NCBI RefSeq assembly: GCF_000003815.2
Contig: NC_049984.1
Location: 5,038,491-5,098,490 of the forward strand
Direction: 5' to 3'
DNA length: 60,000 nt
Origin: Branchiostoma floridae
Lineage: Eukaryota > Chordata > Leptocardii > Amphioxiformes > Branchiostomatidae
The position numbers and the translations under genes are program-made. Of the stretch, positions 11,163-23,100 are shown piece by piece; position 1 is the stretch's first letter, and the number at the start of each line of letters is the position of its first letter. A model generated the notes under the pieces. It searched no databases and was not told where the DNA came from. It saw only the letters and a program-made list of their open reading frames with translations.

Positions 11163-14100
11163 CTGCAAGACAAGAAAAACAATAATGAAGGCAAAGAACC
11201 CACCGCACTTTATATTGAAAAGAGTTGGAGACCTTCCCGGTGTGAGTGGTTCAAAACCTACAGTCTGCACATAGGACAATTGTTGTCATATTGAGGTCAC
11301 CTGAGTTAGCGCCGAATGGCAAAGTTACATTTGATAGCATTATATTAGCATAGGTTGAGAAGAGTGAGTCAGTCAGTGAGTCAGTCAGTGCATCCAGAAT
11401 GTCCAAAAAACTTCTGCTTCCCTGTTTTTTTTTTAGTTAAGGTGGGCCCAAAGCCAATACTGACTTTCATTGTAGTTGCACAACAGTAAGCCTACCCATA
11501 CAAATGTTGCCACATTAAGTTCACTTTGTGTGAACAAAGCCACGTAGCTTCTCATGTGTGTCTTTTTGTTTTTGATTTTCGTGCCATACATGTGTTTTGT
11601 TTCTTGTTCCTTTTCATTGAAAAATAAAACTATTTATTAAAAAAATCGCAGTGTCATCAAGCCACCCTACCTGTTCCCCCTCGGCCCCTCCGAAGTCCAA
11701 CCACAGTCGGCCCACCCCGTCGTCCGCGGACATCCGCATGCGCTCGAACGGGAAGTTCCACAGCACGTCGGACTGCGACTCGTTGGGGTTGGAGTTGTCC
11801 ATCAACGTGAACCCGCTCTCGTAGTGGACCATCAACTTGCACTCCCTCCCCTGCCAGAAACATGCTGCAGACAAGAGGGCAATAATACGTTTGGGACTAC
11901 ATTTTGTAACACTGTACTATGCAGCAGCAACACTGCAACAGTGCCAAGTATAACCAGTCATTTCTGCCCAGATGGTTTCATTTCTGTGCTGTAAATATTG
12001 AAAAGTTTACAGTGGTTTTCGTACTTTGTGCTTTTTGTGGCAACATTCATAAGGACGCAAATATGCATTCCTGAATAGCACTACCGGTACTACAGTAGTA
12101 GTACAGAAATTGTTTCGACTGCAAACACCACAAAACACACTCCTCCTTTTTTTTTCTTCTGCCCGCAAATCAAGTCCCAGTGAAAAGGAATGAACTCACA
12201 GTAATCAGTGTTCAACGTTTCACGCTTCAAGAGGGTAGGGATAGCATTTCTACTGGTATTTAGTTTTCAGGTGGAGCATTAATTCTTAGTTGAGTCTAGT
12301 CCCTGGCTTACATGAAGCATGCTGTAAATACATGATTACAAAGCTGGAGAGAGGAAGGTTGCCTTAAAAAGGCCTTTTGGTCGATACATGTAAAACATCA
12401 ATGCATTTCGTCAGCACCTTACTGTTCTTCATTCAGAGGCCGACATGGGTAAAGAATAGTGTTAAAAAAAGACTAAGTATCAGTTAACTTGTTTTACAAA
12501 GCCTCTGGAAGCTTATACAGTCAAGCAAGGATGCGCAGTATACCACTATAACTATCTCTTCTTTCATACGTGTAGCCTCTTCAACTAACACTGCACTCAA
12601 AACCTCGTGATGCTTCTTAACGTTACATGTCAAGTAAAATGCCCAGTACAGTATTACATGTTTAGCCCAACCCTTATATCATGATTTTTTCAACAACCTC
12701 AACTTTTCACTCAGACATAAGAAGAAATCACCATTCCAACCTTCTTGTCCATGAAGCAATGTCAGAAGGTTACTTGTAGGCTGAACAAGTGCTCCAGGGC
12801 TAACAGTTTGTATCTATCTTGATTTGAGTAAAGCTTTCTGTCAGCACTCAAGCTGCAATACGGCCCTGGCAAATTTGAAGTTACGACCCTCCGAAACAGT
12901 ACCACTTTCAAGTGTGTTTTGTGGAATAAATTAGAAATGGCATCATTTGGAGTTGACAAGGGCTAAGAGCAGCACACAAAAAAGACTCAGTGTCAGTTGT
13001 CAAGTGATTTTCAAATCTTCCCAGAAGTTTTTATACAACAAAGTAAAACAGACGAGATCACACATCTAAAGTTTGACCTTCCAACAATCAGCAATGTCAG
13101 AGGATAACTTGCTGGCTTATATCCAGCTCTAAAAGTTTGTCCATCCTCTCACTTTGATCGGGCAAAGCTCTGTGTCCAGCGCCAAAGGCACTTGGGGCAT
13201 CCGTGGGCATGCTCCCCAGAAAACCTTGGGTTGATAACTTTTCTGAGCAAGTATTAGCTATAAAGATCAGTCGCAACATGAGTATGTAACGAAAGTCCAC
13301 CCTAATCCGCAGGGTAACCTATATCCGTTGATTTTTAAAACGGTATATAGGAACATCAAGTCGACAGACGGTGGTTTCAACTTGCAATATTTTTAAAATA
13401 CTGAAGTTTGAAAACTTGAAAACTGTTAAAACAACAGATAAAGTTACCACATGGATAAAGGTGAATTAGCGTTACTAATGTATTTCAAGTCTGTATGAGT
13501 TGCGTATATTGACATCGCATTCAAGCTCAGGTAAACTTTGAGGCTGACAAAGTATTATTTTCGATTAGTTCCTGAGGCTGCACAACAGTGGGTCAAAGTA
13601 AAGAGTAACTAAGTCTTCTTCTCCCCAATTTTTAACTATACCAGTAAAATGTAAATATGCAACTCAAACGAACTTCAATATATATGCAATCGTGTCACAG
13701 ACCCCCAAGATATTTAGTATAAACATTGGTAAATTTGTTGATGACACTAAGACTGTGGTAAATCAAGAAGAAGTTACTGACCTTGTATGACCTCCTTCAT
13801 GTCCTCGGCAGCCTGGTGACAGAGCTGCACGATCAGCCTGGTCCAGGCCGCCAGGTCTCGCTGCGTCTCCACTCTGAACAGGTGGGCCTCGATGCCTTGT
13901 CTGAAATTGTCACGGATTTTGGACAGATTAGAAAATGAACAGATTACACTGCAGTACTGGCAGGCATTCACGTGTTCTGGAGCTTACCAGCCTAAGAAAA
14001 TAACAAGAGCAAAGTAGAGGTGAGTTAATTGTCATTTTTCTACAAATTTTCTACAGTCAAACTTGGTCTAAGTTAACAGAGGCATTAGTGTTTTTTTTAC

Positions 14101-17100
14101 ATAAAGACAGAAGTAGAAGTAGGATACTCCATCAAACAGATTCCTTTGTAGTGAAATGGGCCATTGTTATGAGTATTGCCCATTCACAAGATTTCACAGA
14201 TAATTAAGTCCAGGTTAAGGTCTGGACCTGGACCTGATCCTCTGGACCTGGACCGTACCTGTACCTGAATGTTCCGTACCAGTATGACCCGCAAGTAAAA
14301 TGCATGCTGGGATACATACCTGGATCCCGTTCTTGTTCCGAAAGCCAGATCTCTCCCCGAAGCTCCGCCGCTCGGCGATCGTGAGGGTGTGGTTCCCGTG
14401 TGGCCAACCCTGGAGTCAAAATACGCAGAGCACCTGGAATAGAGACAAAACCATTAGTCAGTCAAGCGTCAGGGAAGAATATGAGCATTTTGCATCAAAA
14501 TGTGTATTTCTTTCAAGATTCAAGACAACACAGTGTAATCTCAGTCCCAGCCATACTAGCCTGGCATCCAGCCGTATTATAGCTCCCGAGTCTCTTCTAT
14601 CCTCTCCTCTTCTGTTCTTCTATTTGCAAAGAGGACACAAGAGACTCGGGAGCTATAATAAGGCTGGATACCAGGCTAAGCCATACTGCAGGTCGGATTA
14701 CCAAAGTTCATCAAGCACAGTAGGGGCATCTTCGATAGATAGTTTTCAGAACATTTGCAGATAGATGTGCAGGTGTTAGGCGTGAGTCTTTTTTGTAACC
14801 AGCTGCTGCCGCGCAGCGTGCCTGCTATACCGGCTATACAAATACAGATAAAGAAGTGTACGAATTTGGTGTTCTCGAATCAGTGTCTCTGACTCCATAA
14901 CACTATAATAGACTCTTCTATAGAGTATTGCATGTGGCATCCCTTCCTTTTTGATTTCAAGAAAAGAGATTTAGAACATTTCTTTTGTTTGTCTCAAAGT
15001 TTAAATCTTAGAACTAAGTATCACTGAGCAGTCTATGAAAACAATACCCATTTTCATTGGATTACCTGCACCAACTTCCATCGCATAAAAACAGGCTCCA
15101 TTCATTTTGCAACTGTTGGTTCTTAACACTGTCAAACAACAGATTAAAAGTGATCCAAACTGAGATTTTCCCCACATCGCATATTGATTTGTGCTCAACA
15201 TGGTTTCAAAGCAATTGTCGCCCTTGAATCCCAGCACGATTCATCACAAATTCTGGAATCAATACATCGGGCCTGTACAATTATCTGGGGCGTAGGGGTT
15301 AATTAAATTTCAGACCCAAAAACTTGTCCGTTGACCTCCTTCAACGAAAACGTCGTTATCGCTCCAAGCTGATATCAATAACAGTTTCATTTATGGACGT
15401 ATTCTCCTGTTCATTCGGCGACAATCGCCGAGTCAGGGATATTTTCTACGCACAAAGCAATCGATAGATTGAAAAGTGCTTTGACAATGCATGTGTAGGA
15501 GGATTGACCCAGTCATGTCACCATATTCAATATCTACTTACTCCGTCAGTAAGGCCATACAAATTCAATTTGTTGGTTCATGGATTTTAAAAAAAAATGC
15601 TTAACTGGAAAAACATAATTTTATTTAAAACAAAGTCTGAAGACCAGGTGTATGCCTTGGTGCACTCAGGTTTATGGAGTGGACATGGTCATATTCAAGT
15701 TTTCTTCCCTGCCCGTTGTATTTATGATGTCCACTTGCTACATTTTCACTTTAAAAAGATCAGTGAACCAACAAATTAAATTGGTGTGGCCTAAGGCCTC
15801 AAAAAAATGTAGTGTTTCCAATTACCTCATTGTGACCAACCGTAGCAGAAACCTGCCGACCCAATCCCTTTTTAAGTCTGAGGTTGGCAAGGAACATAAA
15901 ATTTTCGAACTGACATCGAAGTGATGAAATTCAAAGCAGACCTGTATTTCACACTCTGTACTTTGGACAGTTGACTGATGTAAGAATATGTTGGAATTAT
16001 TGATTTGTGCTACTTTGTTCAGTTGTATATATATATATATATATATATATATACAACTGAACAAATATATATATTGAAACTACCAGGCTTCGTGAAGAGA
16101 AATGTCAGTTTTACTCTGCTAAAATATATTGGTTTGATCATTTTGGGCGAAATCTATAGATAGACAAAGAAAAATATGAAAAAGAAAGAAAGATAAAAAA
16201 CTCCCAACAGAAACCAGAAACACAACATTTTTTTTCCTAAGCCGTACTCCAACAGCTTTGCACATCCCAGCAAACATCCGTACATATGAGACTGCATAAC
16301 TCCGCAATCGATACGCATAATCTCCTGGTCATCTTGATAGATGAAAAGGGGACCACTTGCTGATGGCCAAACTGCTTTGTCAGTATTAACTCTTCTTTCT
16401 GGAAGGGTGTTCCCATTGGTTTTCTTTTATCCGCTGATACACCCCGTGAAAGCCTGTTTTTTTCTTTCAGACCATTATCTAGGAGGAGCACTTCAGGTCA
16501 AGTTCAAATTAAATTTGAGGCAACTTCTAACTTAACTACCACATGTCTGTATTGGTAGATTAAAAATGAGTGAGGCTCTAAGCCTCAAAGTTATTATATT
16601 ATTGACTATTGTGCATATGGATGAACAGCACAACTAAAGAAGTTATACACGGATTGTCATGAACTTTGGTATGGGGTTAGGTCTTGTCCTATCAAAAAAA
16701 TGTTGAGATTTTGGTCCCCCTGGCAACTGTCTTTGATACTGCAGGAGAACTTCAATATTTCTCTCTCATGTTCTGTACAAGCTACATGTGTATATATGGT
16801 TGTGATTTTTGGGTGGCCCTTGTGCTTCGATGAAGCGACAATAGTTTTGGCCCTCTTGCAGCTTTCTTTGGAATTGCAGGGGCATTTCACTTGTCAACTC
16901 TGAAACAAGATCAAGAACATCACGGTACTAATGAATTTTTGTTTATATTTCAAGTTCATTATCAAAATGTCTGTAGCTAGCTGTTTCGAACCTGACAAGA
17001 TGTTTTTTCTCATGTCTTTTGTCTCATCTTTTTTGGCTATGAACGACTAGTTGTTGGTTAAAATAACAACGTTTGACATCAACCTTCACCATGTTATAAT

Positions 17101-20100
17101 ATGTACACAACTGGAATATTCCATATTCAAGTTATGCTAATAGATAAGCAATGCAGGAAAAAATAATTGGCATTCAAATGGCCTCCACGGTATGCTGCCC
17201 GCATAGTGACCTACGTCAGGGCTCGAAATACTTTTTTCTGCATACCTGCATGCACTGGTGCAGGTAACATTGGCAATAACCTGCACCAGACAAATTTTAC
17301 CTGCACAACTCTGAATTTAGGAAGTATAGATCATACTAAAATTGTTCAGGAACCATTGCTATTTTTTTTCTTTTATAACTTAATAGGTGTCAACAGTCAA
17401 TGCAGCTAACAACAATCCACATACACCTTTATCATAGTATAAAACCCAGTACATGGACCAGTGCACGTTAGGTGCAGATAGACACCAGAAATACCTGCAC
17501 AGCTCCAATTCTACCTGCACTAACCTGCATATGCAGGTGGTATTTCGAGCCCTGTACATGTTTATGCAGATGGCAACAGCCTCTGTTTTGGGTTTGGCCT
17601 CTATTAGTCACAGTAAATGATAATAAACCATTTGAAAGAGGCGTGTAATTGGGTACTACTGGCTATGTGGAACGGTTTTCCTAAGTAGAAGGGCCTTGGA
17701 AAGTTGGATCTGGCTAGAGCCACTCTATGTTGCCAAGCTTGCGGCATGTACTGTGGCTCGTGCAGAAATGACCTTGTCATAAACTTTAACATATCAAAGT
17801 CACATACATGTAACATAAACTCTCATAGTTCCACCACATACCACCACATGAAAAAAATGCATGCATTTAAAGTGAATTGAAGAGATGTACCAATGAAGCA
17901 TCAGTAATCCTAAGGTATGTACACTTCAGATACTTAGGTGTTCAAGACAATATTGAAAAGGCCTCTATGACATGTTAATGTTTTCTTGATGTAGCGGTAT
18001 TATGGCACCAAGTGGAATAATGAGAGTTGATGTTACTATTCGTCTATTCCTTATCCTATCTGAGTACATCAACCACTGGCTATGTGGCTATGTGTTCTCC
18101 TTAGTATGAATGGAGGTATTGGCCTTGAAAAATGAGGTCTTCCTAAAAAGCCACTGTACATCACAACATGTACATATGTTACCAAGCTTGAGGCATGTAA
18201 TGTGGTTGGTGGTCATAAACTTCTACTTAAGTCACATACATGTACTATAATTCCTTATCCATCAACATACAAATGTATGGCTATGTCATATGTGGCTAAT
18301 ATTGTCCTTGAAAAATGGGGTCTAGCACTCTATGTTGCCAAGCTTGTGGTATGTAATGTGGTTGGTACAGAAATGATGTGGTCATAAACTTCCACATAAG
18401 TCACATACCTTTCCTTATCCATCAATGTATCAAATATCAGATGGATTTTGTAAAATAGCTGTTCAAACACAGGATTTGTGAAAGAGCTGACGATACCATT
18501 GCGTGCCCACTGTTGCTCGCTGAAATACTGACGATACATTTACGTATTATGCGATATTAGAGGGAGACAACCGTTGTCCATCATTCAAGAAGGTATTCCA
18601 TAATGTTGATATTATCAGTTACAAAGTGGATATTCTAAAGGTCTCTCCACATGTACAGGAGAGGTCAAATGGTAAAGGGTCACGAGTACCAGGGCTCGAA
18701 AGTAATTTTTGGCTGCAACGTCAACTGCACTGGTGGCACATACCTTTACAATTTAGGTGCACAGGAAAAAACTTTGGGTGCATAACACGAAATAAAGTAG
18801 ACTCTCAGCAAAGCCTGGTAATGATATCTCAAGCTTTGAAAAATTCAGATAAATGCAAATTCTACATACAAGAATAAGCCGTATAATCACATCACTACCT
18901 TGTAGTGTAACATTTTTTAAAAGTAATCTGACAAAAAACCTACAGTCAAACATGTAGTGCACAACTCCAATTTTGGATGCAGCCTAGGCCAGTATTTCAT
19001 AGCCAGTACCATCCTCTGTAGTGACCGCCGGCTCAGTACTTTGTTAGTAAGCGGTCACTACAGCCACTAAGGAGGATGGTACTCGGGCTAAATATTTCAA
19101 GCCCTGCATTTCAAAGTACATCCATGGGAGAGGTCAATTTTTAGAGCATCAGTACGACACACACATATGCGGGACCCAGAAGTCCTTCCATACTTTCCAG
19201 CATTGCAAAGGGTTTTCTGTCGTTTGGACAAACACAGGGACATTCTCACTATGCTGCTTGTCATCGCTGGATATGAGAGGGATTGTGTTACACGGTTTTT
19301 CAGGACATCACTTGCTGAAACTACCTTGCTGTTGTAACAGTTGTAGATTCATGATTCAAGAAGGACTTTATTGGCTTGTCACAGTTTTTAAGAAAATGAA
19401 TTAAAATACCAATGTACAGACATATAATTGAAGCTTCATGAAGAGATTTCAAATAGATAATCTGACAATAAACAATAGACGACATCATTCACATAAAAAA
19501 ACACATATTAGATACTACTACCATACTGGTTTACCAGAGGAGTCAGATATGGTACCGGGAGTTGCTGTATCCCAGTGAATGTCTGTTTGAACATTATGCG
19601 GTAAGAGAGGACCAGGGCAGCTTTAATTTTTTTCTGTCCTACTTGCTATTTGGGAGACGTTGTCACCTTAAGCTAACGAAAATACATTTCCATCAAATTC
19701 ACATCATTAAGTTCAGATTTTTTATTTGGACACACGGAGTGATGACTTGTGACTAGACCAATCTCATCTTTACTTGCTTCTATTTTAGTAATTGTATTTC
19801 AAAGTCTAGAGTAATTACATTAAGAAACAAGCAAATATGTTCTGAAAGGCAATCTTCGCCATTCTTACTCTTAAAGGTATCTTGTATAATGACCCAATCA
19901 TCTGTTGTCATTTGCTATCCATCCATTTAGGGCTACCCGTACAAAGCAACTAACTGCTCTTCATCTTGCTGAAAGTTCAAAATCTTTGAAATGCTTAAAT
20001 GCTTTGTAACTTTGCAAAATTTGTCAACATCTATGTCAAACAAGAATTTTGAGTGAAATTTTAATGCCTGTCTCCATGAAAAAAATGGAGATATAGTTTT

Positions 20101-23100
20101 GGGTGTGTCTGTGTATCTGTGTGTGTCTCCCGATTTTTGGGCTAATATTTTCATTTTGTTGCAACAATGCATTTTTTGACATCTCAGATGGTGATGTCAA
20201 GCTGGCCAGAATATGAGGGAGTTTCAGACAGCAGTCTCCAAAAACTTTGGAAGTAATAGAACCAAACACACCTGTCGAAAAGAGCGCTGTGGCAAGACCA
20301 CATTGCAGTGATACGATAGCCTTGAGATTATTCTCTAGGTCCTTTCAGGAATGTGGAAGATATTTGATTTCATTGCATTGCATTTCAAGACATTATCTTT
20401 AAATTTTATCTTTTTTTTCTGTCAACTTTAACCCAGTGTTGCCCAGCTCTGCATTGCTGTCACTACTTTGCAGTGGTTCCCTGTGCACTTGCACTTGTAA
20501 CTTTGCAAATGATGACAACAATATCTTTGTCAAACACAGATTTTGAGTGAACTAATATTACTATTAGGTCGCCGAACCCACCAGCAAGTGCCTGTGTTTT
20601 CCTGCTCATCTGTCGAAAAATCAACAGGAGAATCCGAGAATATTACTTTGATCCAGCTCGTTTGCAGCTTGTTCGTTTGCCAGTGTCTTTTGTTTTTTTC
20701 AACTCTACATGTCACTGAACTTGTACTGACTTGGGCAAGCCTGACAAATGAGCCCAATTTCCAGTGCCATTACTCCTTCCATCACCTGCGCTGAGCTTTA
20801 TGAGCTTTTGATGAACAGACGTAATTCTAGCTAGGGTCCCTCATCTAGGTCCATTCACACCGGGCTAACCAACAATAAAAGGGTAGGCAGCCAGCTTGTT
20901 TCCCCACAAATTAGGTCCCATGGTTGTTTCGACATTGGCTTTCCCGTGGTTAGTGGCTCAGCGAAGGGTAGAGTAAGTAGTGAAGGGCAATTTGGACAGC
21001 CTGAAAATGAACATGCCACCGTGTAAGATTCGATAAACCGTGCGTGATGTCTGTGTGGTCGAGGTCTTTACAGTTTTGGTCAGTGAAAAATGGAGCTAAA
21101 ACGAGATAGATTACTGAAAGTTGACTGCAACCTGCTTTTGTGAGAATAAGGTGCGTGAAGGTGTGCAGCACTGCATTTGCTCCAATGGAGCAATAGAGAT
21201 TACAGACAAGCAGCAAGGCATTGGAAGAATTTCACAAAGAAAAGAAGTCCATTTGTAGTGATTTTTGACCCCCCACCAAGCTTCGAAGACCTCAGACAGC
21301 ACCAGTGATTCAAGAATCTTTCTTACGTTTCTTGGCTACCAGACATAATGGGACTTGCTTTTGCTCTATGAAACTTTAAAATTCAGAACATTTGCCGTTT
21401 GGGTACCAAAATGATCGAATAATTGACCTAAGCAATTACTAATCACTATGTAATAATGTTGGCTTTTGTAAGTGGTATTTGATGATGAGTCTATTTTTGA
21501 GGTTAATGAGGAACACAAAAAAGAGCATTGATAAGGACAGAAACTGTAACTAATTAGTCTACAAACTGTTGTATTTTGAGCTACTAGGAAATCCCCCCTC
21601 CCCCATTTTCAAGGTCAAACAGTCAAAGACGCACGGGAAATCTGTTGGTCCTTCCTTGATGAGCTGGGATGGTCCTCCCTAACCCTCTGTGAGTAGGTCA
21701 ACACTTCAAAAGCACTTGTTGTTGTCCGATTTTGACATAATGACCGCAGGCACAGTAGGAGGCGGAACAGAGGTAATGAACTCCAGACTTCACTTGGTCT
21801 AGCTTTGACATTGCTGGATGATTGAAAAACATTGAACACGAAAATTCTCTTTGTGTTAACATGGGGTATGGGGGTCATGTTGCATAACTGCAGGGACTGG
21901 GTGTTTGGCCCACAACACTGAGGTCCTGGGTTCGGTGCCCATCTTGTGCCCTTGGGTAAGGCACTTTTCACGACTTTCGTCACTCCACCACAGGAGTAAA
22001 ACTGGGTACCTGACTTTGTTGGGGAGGTAAAATGCGGTAGAAGGAGAGGGATGGACCATCTCCAAATTCTGCAATTCATGCAAAACAAACAAACAAACAA
22101 ACAAAAACAAACCTTGTTGCCAATAGCGGATGGCTCTGAACAGGAACGGCCCATTCCTCCCTGCTCCATGGAACAGTGTCGTACAGCAACAGGTCTGTCG
22201 GAGTCAGGGCAGCAAACACAGGTTTCCAGCTGGAACTGCCACCCTCACCATGGGCCTAGATAAGATAGATAATGTTAGAATAGTTTTATTTGGTCCTTGG
22301 CATGGTGGTCTTGTGATTTAGTTCAGGTCTGATGATGCCATCCATGAAATTTACTTGCTATATGGAGGGTTACCTCCATTCAGGTTGAACTGCCGCCCTC
22401 CCCATGGGCCTGATGATATTATAAGAAAGTTTATTTGCATGTTCATGCCCGTAGGCTAATTGCAAGTAAATGGTAGAAATAAGATAGGGAATATGCATGT
22501 AACAATGAACTGTGATAAACATCATTATGCAATGAGACTACTTTAATACTATATCTAGTAGATAGGTTGGGTTTGACTTCTTTTTTGGAAGCAGAGGAAG
22601 ACAAAGAGTCCCACTTTCTTTATAATTTGTGGCTTTTGTGATTTTAAGAGGAAAGTAGTTTCTGTACAATGTATGAGGTAAGAATAGCTTTATTTGGTCC
22701 TTGGCAAGGTGGTCTTGTGATTAAGGTTCAAATCTGATGATGCCATCTATGACATTAACAGGTCAACAGATAAGATGAAAACGACATGTAATGTACGTAT
22801 ATGTGTATGTGTGTATGTGTGTACGTGTGTGTGTGTGTGTGTGTGTGTTTGTGTCTGTGTACGTGTGTGTGTGTGTGTTTGCATGTGTGTGTGTGTATGT
22901 GTGTGTGTGTATGTCCTTGTGTGTGTATGCCATATGGGACTAGATAAAATAGACAGGGAAGAATAGCTTTATTTGGTTCTTGCAGTTAAAAAAACAAATC
23001 ACAGGTAACAGAAAGAATGCTAAAATCTTGTTGCAAAGATAAGTAAATACATGTTGTTCTCTACATTCAATTGAGCTCTAGCATCGAAAATGTAATAGTT

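Noticed and set aside
14204-14419. 71-codon minus frame over exon 4
   Set aside because: It reads exon 4 in the wrong frame; the syntrophin frame is shifted and phase 2 at both ends.
21615-22169. 184-codon minus-strand frame
   Set aside because: Exon 3 of syntrophin read through its donor into the SINE; the upstream part is in a different frame from syntrophin.
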